Source: Lachnospiraceae bacterium
GTDB lineage: Bacteria; Bacillota; Clostridia; Lachnospirales; Lachnospiraceae
Direction of reading: 5' to 3'
NCBI GenBank assembly: GCA_014804565.1
Contig: JAAUZN010000004.1
Location: 7,186 to 18,072, forward strand
DNA: 10,887 nucleotides
Shown here: positions 1 to 6,047 of the stretch, one piece after another
Numbering within the stretch: position 1 is the first letter of the stretch
Layout of the letters: each line of letters begins with the position of its first letter
Translations under genes and position numbers: made by a program
The notes under the pieces: model-generated
Database searches by the model: none
What the model saw: the letters and a program-made list of their open reading frames with translations, nothing else
Told to the model about the DNA's origin: nothing

Positions 1-87
1 AGGTATCCAAAATGGATAACCGATAAATATGGTATCATACTGCTCCATAGTTAGCCCGATTAAATGATTATGACAAAAATAGTCGCC
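1..87 (-). pseudogene. Flavodoxin-like fragment, runs off the left edge
   Basis: Read on the minus strand, the frame is open from just after a TGA at 88-90 to the window edge. It contains MEQYDTIFIGYPFWIP (48 to 1), which resembles the second core strand and loop of flavodoxins (typically YDxIFxGYPIWWG). No ribosome site precedes the ATG at 46-48, and the N-terminal P-loop that flavodoxins use to bind FMN phosphate is absent. The open stretch follows directly on the terminator of the small gene at 109-207. It therefore looks like the surviving part of a flavodoxin gene whose 5' end has been lost, unless the ATG is used with an unusual leader. Only 16 informative residues are visible, so the family call is tentative. 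Confidence 0.4.
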
Positions 88-114
88 TCACTTAGCGGAG
101 CAGGACGGCTATTT
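75..114 (-). terminator. Rho-independent terminator of the small membrane peptide gene
   Basis: On the minus strand AAATAGCCG (114-106) pairs with CGACTATTT (85-77) with one mismatch, and the transcript then continues into U residues (TTTTT at 79-75). The stem starts inside the stop codon region of the 109-207 gene, so termination falls immediately after the coding sequence. This compact layout is usual for very small monocistronic genes. Confidence 0.6.
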
Positions 115-207
115 CTGTGTCTTGTTACTATCCTTACCGATAGAGTATCCTATTCCAAAGCAGGTCAAGCCAAAGCTCAACACTGCCATAAATTCTAAAA
201 TATCCAT
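109..207 (-). CDS. Small single-helix membrane peptide, toxin-like (32 aa)
   Basis: The peptide starts MDILEFMAVLSFG and ends GKDSNKTQK (32 residues). Residues 3-23 form one hydrophobic helix with Phe, Gly and Cys; the C-terminal tail is short and Lys-rich. AAAGGAGG at 224-217 lies 9 nt before the ATG, which fixes the start. Very short single-helix proteins of this shape are common in Clostridia and are often annotated as holin-like toxins or type I toxins acting on the membrane. That role is inferred from shape and gene layout. The gene has its own promoter (317-345), a leader of about 100 nt able to fold over the ribosome site, and a terminator touching the stop codon. It lies between two flavodoxin remnants, which suggests insertion or recombination here. 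An antisense antitoxin RNA was looked for but no convincing promoter was found. A small regulatory membrane protein is the main alternative. Confidence 0.6.
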   Translation of the reverse strand: MDILEFMAVLSFGLTCFGIGYSIGKDSNKTQK

Positions 208-208
208 T

Positions 209-289
209 GGCTCAGCCCTCCTTTCTCCAGATTCCCTTGCGGGTTTCTATGTAATCGGAGGGTCACAGTCCCTCCGGAGAGAGCTAACC
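209..289 (-). promoter_or_regulatory. Structured leader that can mask the ribosome site
   Basis: Minus-strand GGUUAGCUCUCU (289-278) can pair with the stretch carrying the Shine-Dalgarno (221-209) by 4 bp, a small internal loop and 7 bp including G-U pairs. Between these two arms a perfect hairpin, CGGAGGG / CCCTCCG with a 7-nt loop, occupies 276-256. Together they would hold the AAAGGAGG site in a long stem. Such translation-blocking leaders are known from type I toxin mRNAs. The pairing was found by eye, without an energy calculation. Confidence 0.45.
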
Positions 290-316
290 GCCTACAATCT
301 TGGTAGTCCCACATAA

Positions 317-345
317 ATGCTACCATAATTCAACAAGAAGTTCAA
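317..345 (-). promoter_or_regulatory. Promoter for the small membrane peptide gene
   Basis: On the minus strand TTGAAC (345-340) is separated by 17 nt from TAGCAT (322-317), which is preceded by TG one base upstream, giving an extended -10 (TGGTAGCAT). Transcription would start near 310 and give a leader of about 100 nt before the ATG at 207. The -35 overlaps the end of the flavodoxin remnant at 342. Confidence 0.5.
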
Positions 346-560
346 TTTAATTTTTCGCTGTTCGCTGTACGATATTCTGTCAACAGAAAAAAGAAACGAG
401 ATTCTGATTTTTTCAGAATCCCGCCATGAGCTGTAAACACTCCCATATCCTCAAGTCCAAGATAACCCAGAAAATCTCCCTTGTAAGAGAACATCGCACC
501 ATCATACATATGGGGATCACCAGCCCAAAATACGCTTTGCGTGTCACCTCCGTCTACAAC
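342..560 (-). pseudogene. C-terminal remnant of a flavodoxin-fold reductase
   Basis: A minus-strand frame with no proper start runs from just inside the end of the hydrolase gene to a TGA at 342-344. It includes DPHMYDGAMFSYKGDFLGYL followed by GLEDMGVFTAHGG. This recalls the C-terminal part of multimeric flavodoxin or NAD(P)H-dependent FMN reductase proteins (aromatic-rich helix, YLGxxxxGV strand, then A-G). The conserved FMN-binding N-terminal two thirds are missing. The frame ends within a terminator hairpin and reads a low-complexity Phe-rich tail, so the true C-terminus is also damaged. Flavodoxin-type reductases often accompany LysR/hydrolase pairs, which fits a decayed third member of that cluster. 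The alternative is a spurious open frame; the residue pattern makes that less likely but does not exclude it. Confidence 0.35.
385..420 (-). terminator. Terminator downstream of the hydrolase and flavodoxin remnant
   Basis: On the minus strand GATTCTGA (420-413) pairs perfectly with TCAGAATC (407-400) over an AAAAA loop, and is followed by a T-rich run (TCGTTTCTTTTTT, ending about 387). It would end the hydrolase transcript about 145 nt after its stop codon. Confidence 0.65.
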
Positions 561-564
561 GCCT

Positions 565-1566
565 TTACTTTAAATACTCTCTGAAAAACTGTTCCAGTTT
601 GTCAAATGGAATCGCATTTTTACTTCCTCCATCATAAAGATCCGTATGAACAGCCTCCGGAATGATCAGCAATTCTTTATTATCCGCATAAGGATTCTCT
701 TTCACCATAGCCGTATATGCGTCACGGCTGAAATAACAGGAATGCGCCTTTTCACCATGCATAACCAGAACGGCGCTGCGGATCTCATTGCTGTATTTCA
801 GGATGGGCTGATTCATAAAGGACATACAGCCGATCGCATTCCAGCCCCCGTTGGAATTCAGGGAACGCTTATGATAGCCGCGGTCTGTTTTGTAATAATC
901 ATAATAATCCGCCACATAGAACGGCGCATCTGCCGGAAGCGGATCGACAACGCCGCCACCTAACGCATAGCTGCCATTTTTATAATCCATGATCCGCTGT
1001 GCGTTCATAGCCTTTTTCTTTTCATATCTCGCATCAGCGGAATCCTCAGAATCAAAGTATCCGTTTGCATTGACACGGGTCATATCATACATGGTAGATG
1101 CCACGGTCGCCTTGATTCGGGTATCCAGTGCCGCAGCATTCAGCGCCAGACCGCCCCAGCCACAGATTCCGATAATACCGATCTTCTCCGGATCCACATT
1201 GTCCTGTAAAGAGAGAAAATCTACCGCCGCCTGAAAATCTTCGGTGTTGATGTCAGGAGATGCCATATACCGGGGTTCCCCACCGCTCTCACCCGTGAAA
1301 GACGGATCAAATGCAATCGTGAGAAAACCACGCTCCGCCATTGTCTGGGCATACAGCCCCGCTGCCTGCTCCTTTACCGCACCAAAAGGTCCGCATACCG
1401 CAATGGCAGAAAGCTTCCCCTCAGCCCCTTTTGGCTCGTAAAGATCTGCTGCCAGCGTAAATCCATATCGATTATGGAAGGTCACCTTACGATGGTTCGC
1501 CTTGTCACTTTTCGGGAAAGTCTTATCCCATTCCTTTGTTAATTCCAGTTTTATAGTATCTGCCAT
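565..1566 (-). CDS. Alpha/beta hydrolase with a cysteine nucleophile (333 aa)
   Basis: A cytoplasmic alpha/beta-fold hydrolase without signal peptide or membrane helices. The nucleophile elbow reads GICGWGG with Cys135 in the usual serine position, as in dienelactone hydrolase. His307 (IIPEAVHTDL) is the likely catalytic base. CGPFGAVKEQ near residues 58-67 fits the oxyanion-hole loop, and FDPSFTGESGG (86-96) fits the following core loop. After the late beta strand the protein reads MHGEKAHS (269-276) where many relatives carry an acidic HGEKD. I recall similar HGEKAHS proteins in Bacteroidetes and Clostridia annotated only as alpha/beta hydrolases, so the substrate is unknown. The start is supported by AGAGAGG about 11 nt upstream, a modest site. 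The gene diverges from the LysR gene at 1755, its probable regulator, and is followed by a flavodoxin-like remnant and a terminator at 385-420. Confidence is high for the fold and low for any reaction. Confidence 0.88.
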   Translation of the reverse strand: MADTIKLELTKEWDKTFPKSDKANHRKVTFHNRYGFTLAADLYEPKGAEGKLSAIAVCGPFGAVKEQAAGLYAQTMAERGFLTIAFDPSFTGESGGEPRYMASPDINTEDFQAAVDFLSLQDNVDPEKIGIIGICGWGGLALNAAALDTRIKATVASTMYDMTRVNANGYFDSEDSADARYEKKKAMNAQRIMDYKNGSYALGGGVVDPLPADAPFYVADYYDYYKTDRGYHKRSLNSNGGWNAIGCMSFMNQPILKYSNEIRSAVLVMHGEKAHSCYFSRDAYTAMVKENPYADNKELLIIPEAVHTDLYDGGSKNAIPFDKLEQFFREYLK

Positions 1567-1667
1567 TTTTCATCTGCCTCTCTTTCTTTACACATTGATT
1601 TTGCTTTCCTGTCTTATTGCTTTTCTTTTTTCATTTATCGAACCCGAAATCTTTTTCTGTTGTATAT

Positions 1668-1697
1668 ATTGTATCCCCTTGATTTTCGCTTTGCTAA
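1668..1697 (-). promoter_or_regulatory. Candidate promoter of the hydrolase gene
   Basis: On the minus strand TTAGCA (1697-1692) and TACAAT (1673-1668) are 18 nt apart, with a start expected near 1661. The -35 is poor, as expected for a promoter that needs an activator. The inverted repeat at 1705-1726 is centred about 54 bp upstream of this start, a usual place for LysR-type activators. Confidence 0.4.
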
Positions 1698-1707
1698 TAG
1701 TTATAAT
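1679..1707 (+). promoter_or_regulatory. Promoter of the LysR-type regulator gene
   Basis: TTGATT (1679-1684) and a consensus TATAAT (1702-1707) are separated by 17 bp. Transcription would start near 1714, about 40 nt before the ATG at 1755. It overlaps the opposing hydrolase promoter, so the two may compete for polymerase. Confidence 0.65.
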
Positions 1708-1726
1708 TTATAGCATGATATAAATT
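1705..1726. promoter_or_regulatory. Probable LysR-type operator, 8+8 bp inverted repeat
   Basis: AATTTATA, a 6-bp spacer (GCATGA), then TATAAATT form a perfect inverted repeat that also contains the T-N11-A pattern of LysR-type sites (T1708 to A1720). It covers the end of the lysR -10 box and the expected start point, so binding should repress lysR. At the same time it lies upstream of the hydrolase promoter. AT-richness makes a chance palindrome possible. Confidence 0.5.
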
Positions 1727-1754
1727 TTAGGAATATCATAAAGAGGAGAAATTT

Positions 1755-2636
1755 ATGGAATTAAGAACCATGCGATATTTTCTTGCGGTGGCACGAGAAG
1801 AAAATATGACCCGCGCGGCAGAACTGCTCCACGTTACCCACCCTACGCTTTCAAAACAATTAAAAGCTCTGGAAGATGAGCTTGGAAAAAAACTGTTCAC
1901 ACGCCACAGTTTCAGCATCCAGCTTACAGAAGAAGGGATTCTATTACGAAAACGGGCGGAAGATCTGATAAAAATGGCAGACAAGATCACCTCTGAATTT
2001 CTCACGTTGGATGATGTTTTAGGCGGTGATGTGTATTTGGGTCTGGCGGAATCTTACCAGGTCAGGCATCTTGCCGCCGCGATTCGAACATGCAAGGAAA
2101 CCTGTCCCGATCTGCATTACCATATCACCAGCGGCGACACAGAACAGGTTACGGAAAAGCTGGATAAAGGCATCATAGATTTCGCAGTGCTCGCTGAGGA
2201 ACCCAATACAACAAAGTACAATTACCTTGCTTTTCCCGAAGCTGATGTGTGGGGCCTCGTCATGCCGCAAGACTGCCCGCTGGCAAAAAAGCAGGCTGTC
2301 TGCGCAGATGATTTGATCGGACTTCCGTTATTCTGTTCCGAACAGGGTTGGGATCATGATATTTCTAAATGGTGTGGGAACAAAATGGATGAACTGCATC
2401 TCGAAGGATCGTTCCGCCTGTCCTACAATGGTTCCCTTTTTGTCAAAGAGGGACTTGGTTATCTCTTAACTTTTGAACATCTCATAGACACAAGCCGGGA
2501 CAGCGGACTTATATTCCGTCCGCTTACACCAAGACTTGAAACGAAAATATATTTGATCTGGAAAAAATATCAAGTGTTTACGCCCATTGCGGAGCGATTG
2601 CTTAAAGACCTGAGAAGTAGTTTTAATAACAAATGA
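1755..2636 (+). CDS. LysR-family transcriptional regulator (293 aa)
   Basis: The N-terminal winged helix-turn-helix is typical: MELRTMRYFLAVAREENM, then TRAAELLHVTHPTLSKQLKA (residues 19-38) as the helix-turn-helix, followed by the linker helix with LEDELGKKLF and LTEEG. Residues of about 91-290 form the effector-binding domain, opening GDVYLGLAES and containing the GIIDFAVLAEEP strand-loop found in this fold. Length is normal for the family. GAGGAG at 1743-1748 lies 6 nt before the ATG. It diverges from the alpha/beta hydrolase over a 188-bp spacer with a palindromic candidate operator, so the likely job is autorepression plus effector-dependent control of the hydrolase (inferred). The effector is unknown. 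The gene converges on purF with only 16 bp between stop codons, and I see no terminator for it. Confidence 0.93.
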   Translation: MELRTMRYFLAVAREENMTRAAELLHVTHPTLSKQLKALEDELGKKLFTRHSFSIQLTEEGILLRKRAEDLIKMADKITSEFLTLDDVLGGDVYLGLAESYQVRHLAAAIRTCKETCPDLHYHITSGDTEQVTEKLDKGIIDFAVLAEEPNTTKYNYLAFPEADVWGLVMPQDCPLAKKQAVCADDLIGLPLFCSEQGWDHDISKWCGNKMDELHLEGSFRLSYNGSLFVKEGLGYLLTFEHLIDTSRDSGLIFRPLTPRLETKIYLIWKKYQVFTPIAERLLKDLRSSFNNK

Positions 2637-2652
2637 AATCTCTTCTGAGGAC

Positions 2653-3776
2653 CTACACCCCGCTGCAGTCCATAGGATACGCCCCGTCAAAGCAGGCTCT
2701 GCACAGGGGCAGCCCGCCCGTCATTTCCTCCAAATCCTCCCGCCGCAGATACCCAAGGGAATCCGCTCCTATCATCTCGCAGATTGCCTCCTCACTGTGC
2801 TTCGCCGCAATGAGTTGGGAATTGGAGGGCACATCAGTGCCGAAATAACAGGGATAGAGAAAAGGCGGCGAACTGATCCGCACATGCACTTCCTTGGCTC
2901 CGGCCTCCTTTAACATACGGATTAGATTGGCAATGGTGGTGCCCCGCACAATGGAATCATCTACCAGCACGATCCGCTTATCCTTTACTGCCGATTCTAA
3001 GACACTCAGCTTCATGCGGACGGCGGACTCCCGCTCCTTCTGGGTAGGCTTGATAAAAGTCCTGCCTATGTAACTGTTCTTATAGAAGGCAAGTGCGAAG
3101 GGAATACCGCTCTCCAGCCCATAACCCTGTGCCGCAGGAAGCCCCGACTCCGGCACCCCGGTCACCAAATCCGCCTCCACAGGATGGGATTTTGCAAGCA
3201 TTCTGCCCGCCCGGATTCTGGCATCGTACACCCGAACTCCGTCCATGGTACTGTCCAATCTTGCAAAGTATATATACTCAAAGATACAATGGGCACGACC
3301 CTCTGCCGCCGGCAGCATCTTCGACTGTACCTCTTTACCGGTGATCGTTACCACCTCTCCCGGCAGAATATCCCGCACTCCGATCGGTTTGCGGGGACTC
3401 ATGATCACCAACGCAAAGCCGCCCTTTATCTTTAAAGCCGTCTTATAGACTGCTTCCTCCACCGAGGCCGAATGTACGCGTTCTCTGGCGATGTGGAAAG
3501 CAATCACCTCCGAGTCCGTGGTGGTGTGGAAAATGGCACCGTTCTGGATCAGCTCCCACTTCAGCTCCGGCGTATTGATCAGGTTTCCGTTGTGGGCTAA
3601 CGCCAGCGTTCCCTTAATATACGACAGCACCAAAGGCTGGGCATTCTCCGCCACGGAAGCTCCCGTGGTCGAATAGCGCACATGTCCCAGATCCTTGTGA
3701 AAGCAGACGTTGCCACATTCTCCCCGTCGGGATCGTACATCCCCACCACACCACAGGCTTCTTTTATCTCAGACAT
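2653..3776 (-). pseudogene. purF: Degraded amidophosphoribosyltransferase (internal deletions and frameshift)
   Basis: PurF makes phosphoribosylamine from PRPP and glutamine, the first step of purine synthesis. The start MSEIKEACGVVGMYDPDG keeps the Cys that becomes the N-terminal nucleophile, and AAGGAGG at 3790-3784 is a strong ribosome site. At about 3697-3704 the frame shifts into HKDLGHVRYSTTG. The normal block with ALQHRGQES is missing, as is the block between KDLG and GHVRYS. Further on IGVRDILPGE lacks the usual stretch between two VRD motifs (3370-3378). The rest is well preserved: HNGNL, TTDSE, the PRPP loop VLVDDSIVRGTT, and four Fe-S cysteines (C132, C278, C327, C330 of the downstream frame). 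It lacks a visible promoter and sits below a terminator (3822-3860). The glutaminase domain cannot fold normally; an ammonia-dependent activity of the second frame is conceivable but unlikely. A working purF should exist elsewhere. Confidence 0.85.
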
Positions 3777-3821
3777 TGTATTTCCTCCTTTTTCCTGCCT
3801 TCTGACTCTGCTCATACGCGC

Positions 3822-3860
3822 AAAAAGGGACAAAGAAATCTTTTCAGACTTCTTTGTCCC
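3822..3860 (-). terminator. Strong rho-independent terminator
   Basis: On the minus strand GGGACAAAGAAGTCT (3860-3846) pairs with AGATTTCTTTGTCCC (3841-3827) as a 15-bp stem with one G-U pair and a GAAA tetraloop, followed by TTTTT (3826-3822). It lies 31 nt after the stop of the 62-aa gene and about 50 nt before the purF ATG. It should end the small gene's transcript and shield purF from read-through. Confidence 0.85.
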
Positions 3861-3891
3861 ATCGTACTAATTCTATTCTATATCAGTAGTA

Positions 3892-4080
3892 TTATTCTTT
3901 TATCCTGTCAAGTTCTGTCAGATTAACACCTAATGCTAACAACGTAACTTTTAACTCAATATATCGTTTATACATAGAATCATATGTTTCGGGATTGGTT
4001 TCTTTAACTGGAATCATCCAATCTTGGAGCCGTGAAAATTCAATAACATAATCTTTTATAATATCTGCACCACTCGGCAT
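3892..4080 (-). CDS. Hypothetical 62-aa protein with its own promoter and terminator
   Basis: I do not recognise the family with certainty. The protein starts MPSGADIIKDYVIEFSRLQD and ends TELDRIKE. It is predicted largely helical and soluble, with no membrane segment and no Cys, and with alternating charged and hydrophobic residues suited to two amphipathic helices (about 5-22 and 31-50). Nothing in it shows an enzymatic motif; a small DNA- or protein-binding partner is possible. The start is supported by GGTGAT four bases before the ATG, part of the anti-Shine-Dalgarno complement though short. Evidence that it is real comes from its setting: TTTACA-17-TATACT with extended -10 upstream and a 15-bp hairpin terminator downstream. 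Its base composition is AT-richer than the ABC operon next to it, which hints at separate origin. Similar small proteins may occur in mobile elements, but that is a vague recollection. Confidence 0.6.
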   Translation of the reverse strand: MPSGADIIKDYVIEFSRLQDWMIPVKETNPETYDSMYKRYIELKVTLLALGVNLTELDRIKE

Positions 4081-4126
4081 TTAATCACCACTCTTTTTCT
4101 TTATTCGATTCAACCGCTACTTGATA

Positions 4127-4155
4127 AGTATAACAGATTATGTTCAAGGTGTAAA
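4127..4155 (-). promoter_or_regulatory. Promoter of the 62-aa gene
   Basis: On the minus strand TTTACA (4155-4150) and TATACT (4132-4127) are 17 nt apart, and TG one base before the -10 gives an extended -10 (TGTTATACT). The start is expected near 4120, giving a leader of about 40 nt. It begins only 16 bp after the stop codon of the last permease gene. Confidence 0.7.
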
Positions 4156-4170
4156 CGCTGAACTCAGCAT

Positions 4171-6006
4171 CTACAAAATCTCCTCCCCGCTCACCAGATA
4201 CAACGCCTCCTGTCCGAGTACCTGTCCCGCCTTATAGGCACAAAGCCCCATACCCAGCACAAGCACCAGTCCGCCCATCATGCAGGAAACTGCGAAGTCC
4301 CCCTGATTCTGCCCGGATAAGTCGATCTCCGTCTCCGCCATCAGACCGAGATTGCTGTATTTTCTGTTAAGCTTCTCCTGCCCCATATCTTCGATGTTTA
4401 CCCGCTCGGAGACCGCCATACCAGCCGCCACGCCGGGGACAATTCCCAGAAGCAGAAGGATCAGGATACCCGCCAGGCAGATATTCCTGCACTTCTTCCC
4501 CGTCATGCCAAGCAGACGCTCGATAGAAAGACGCCGCTTCTGCTTGGTGATATAGATATGGGATATCTGCAGGGTCAGTATCACCGCAGCGATCAGCCCC
4601 ATGACAAGCAGCGCTGCCGACATATTTTTCAGATTCTGAATACCTTCCATCAAGGCAGAATACCCTCTGTCATAAAAGGTATAGACCAGATTGTCCACAC
4701 CATTCTTCGCACTGGCTTCCAGGAAATCTGCGATGGTTCCGTTTTCAATCTGAAACGAGGTGTTTTCATCCGCCATCGCACCAAAGTACACATAATTCTC
4801 CGTCTTATTCTCTACGGAATTAAGCGGTACGATCAGTTCCTCTCCCCCGATCCCCTTTACGGATGGGGTATAATCATAGAGGCCGACTATGGTGTACGCC
4901 TTCTCCTCAAAGGGAGAAAGCAGTTTTCCGTCAAGCCCCAAAACCATATAATATCCTCCCCCTCCTGTAAGCATATAATCTTTATCCACCTCATCCCCGC
5001 TGCAGGTATAATAGAGATGTGTCATGATCTGATCCCCCACCGACAGGCCGTTGTTCTCCGCAAATTCTCTGGGAGCCAGACACACCGGGCTTCCCTGTGC
5101 ATACTCCTCCTCTGTGGGATACCGCCCCTCGTACACCCAGGCGCTCCCCTCATAGAAAGGCAGCAAAAGATCCGTGCTGTTGGTTCCCACCACAGGCTGG
5201 GTATCATGATAGAGCTTTCCTATGTTCGCAATCTCCTGCAGGCGTTTTCCTGCCTCCGTCTCATAAAAGCCTTCCGTCACCTCATAGATACTCTGCATCT
5301 CCAGTGTATCTTCGATTCTCTTTCCCTCTGGCGTATACAATCTGGGACTGACCTTTTCCGGGCCATATTCCAGACGCCAATCCTCAACCCCTTTTTCCTC
5401 ACATCGTTTTCCGTGCACCGAACTCATATAGGAAATCTTAGCCACATAAGTTTTGTCAGCCTTTAACTCGTCCGGATATCTGTTATAGTGATCGCAGAAC
5501 CATTCCACAGCGCCTTCCAGCATTTTGGCGTCCCCCAAAACCTTCGTGATCTTGATCAACACGGATTCATTGGGAACGCAGTCTTCCATAGGAGAAAACT
5601 CCGCCACGATCTCCCAATCGTCATCGGGGTATATCAGGAAATCATTCCAATGCAGATACTCTGGCACATAAGACCCCCAATAGACTCTTTTCTCCGGCTC
5701 CCTAAGATACGTTATTTCTGGAAACGCCAGATCCTCCTCCGTGGCATATCGATTATAACGGGGGGATTTCCTTATCCGGTAATCTCCTCTCTTCGCATCC
5801 CACTCCTCCACTTCCACCACCGCATCCGGCTTCTGTGTTACCGTGCCGATAGTGATAAAATCGCCCTCATAAGCCTTCGAAATCCTGTCACTGGTGACCC
5901 AGAGATTGCCGCCCACCGTGAGCATCACCGTCACGATCATGATCAATACGATCATCAGCAAAAGCTGTAATGGTCTCCTGCACATCTGTTTGGCATAGTT
6001 CTTCAT
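4171..6006 (-). CDS. FtsX-like ABC permease B2 (611 aa)
   Basis: A membrane permease of the MacB/LolC/BceB type. One helix lies near residues 13-33 (LQLLLMIVLIMIVTVML), followed by about 430 extracytoplasmic residues, then three helices near 463-482, 510-532 and 573-595. Between the second and third helices TKQKRRLSIERLLGMTGK matches the cytoplasmic loop that contacts the ATPase. The start at 6006 is chosen over ATGs at 6030 and 6024 because GGAGGAG at 6020-6014 lies 7 nt before it, while 6030 has no ribosome site. It is last in the operon, 41 nt after A2. It is a paralogue of B1 (7359-9206): both keep EDC(V/I)P, FCDHY and DKTYV blocks and a Phe-Tyr/Trp-ETE turn. C-terminal LVSGEE corresponds to LLSTAE in B1 and LLTT in the A permeases. 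It probably pairs with A2; the substrate is unknown. Confidence 0.87.
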   Translation of the reverse strand: MKNYAKQMCRRPLQLLLMIVLIMIVTVMLTVGGNLWVTSDRISKAYEGDFITIGTVTQKPDAVVEVEEWDAKRGDYRIRKSPRYNRYATEEDLAFPEITYLREPEKRVYWGSYVPEYLHWNDFLIYPDDDWEIVAEFSPMEDCVPNESVLIKITKVLGDAKMLEGAVEWFCDHYNRYPDELKADKTYVAKISYMSSVHGKRCEEKGVEDWRLEYGPEKVSPRLYTPEGKRIEDTLEMQSIYEVTEGFYETEAGKRLQEIANIGKLYHDTQPVVGTNSTDLLLPFYEGSAWVYEGRYPTEEEYAQGSPVCLAPREFAENNGLSVGDQIMTHLYYTCSGDEVDKDYMLTGGGGYYMVLGLDGKLLSPFEEKAYTIVGLYDYTPSVKGIGGEELIVPLNSVENKTENYVYFGAMADENTSFQIENGTIADFLEASAKNGVDNLVYTFYDRGYSALMEGIQNLKNMSAALLVMGLIAAVILTLQISHIYITKQKRRLSIERLLGMTGKKCRNICLAGILILLLLGIVPGVAAGMAVSERVNIEDMGQEKLNRKYSNLGLMAETEIDLSGQNQGDFAVSCMMGGLVLVLGMGLCAYKAGQVLGQEALYLVSGEEIL

Positions 6007-6013
6007 CCGAAAT

Positions 6014-6020
6014 CTCCTCC
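6014..6020 (-). promoter_or_regulatory. Ribosome site deciding the start of permease B2
   Basis: GGAGGAG lies 7 nt before the ATG at 6006-6004. It falls inside the eight extra codons of the longer reading frame starting at 6030, where it would encode Arg-rich residues. That makes the shorter form, beginning MKNYAKQ, the likely protein. Confidence 0.75.
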
Positions 6021-6047
6021 GCATCGGCATTCATTATTCCACTGCAC

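Noticed and set aside
10..38. Possible plus-strand promoter for an antisense RNA to the small peptide gene (extended -10 TGGTATCAT at 30-38)
   Set aside because: No acceptable -35 at the right distance, and the sequence is part of the flavodoxin-like coding fragment.
3597..3833. Longer start for purF (beginning MSLFARMSRV)
   Set aside because: The start at 3776 has an AAGGAGG site 7 nt upstream and begins exactly like ordinary PurF; the longer form would start inside the terminator and has no ribosome site.
3777..3860. Possible purine riboswitch or attenuator ahead of purF
   Set aside because: The only structure is a plain terminator hairpin placed to end the 62-aa gene; the remaining 50 nt show no aptamer or alternative antiterminator pairing.
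4558..5466. Open plus-strand frame of 302 codons
   Set aside because: It lies wholly antisense to permease B2, has no family resemblance and no ribosome site; permease B2 on the other strand has helices, coupling loop and a paralogue.
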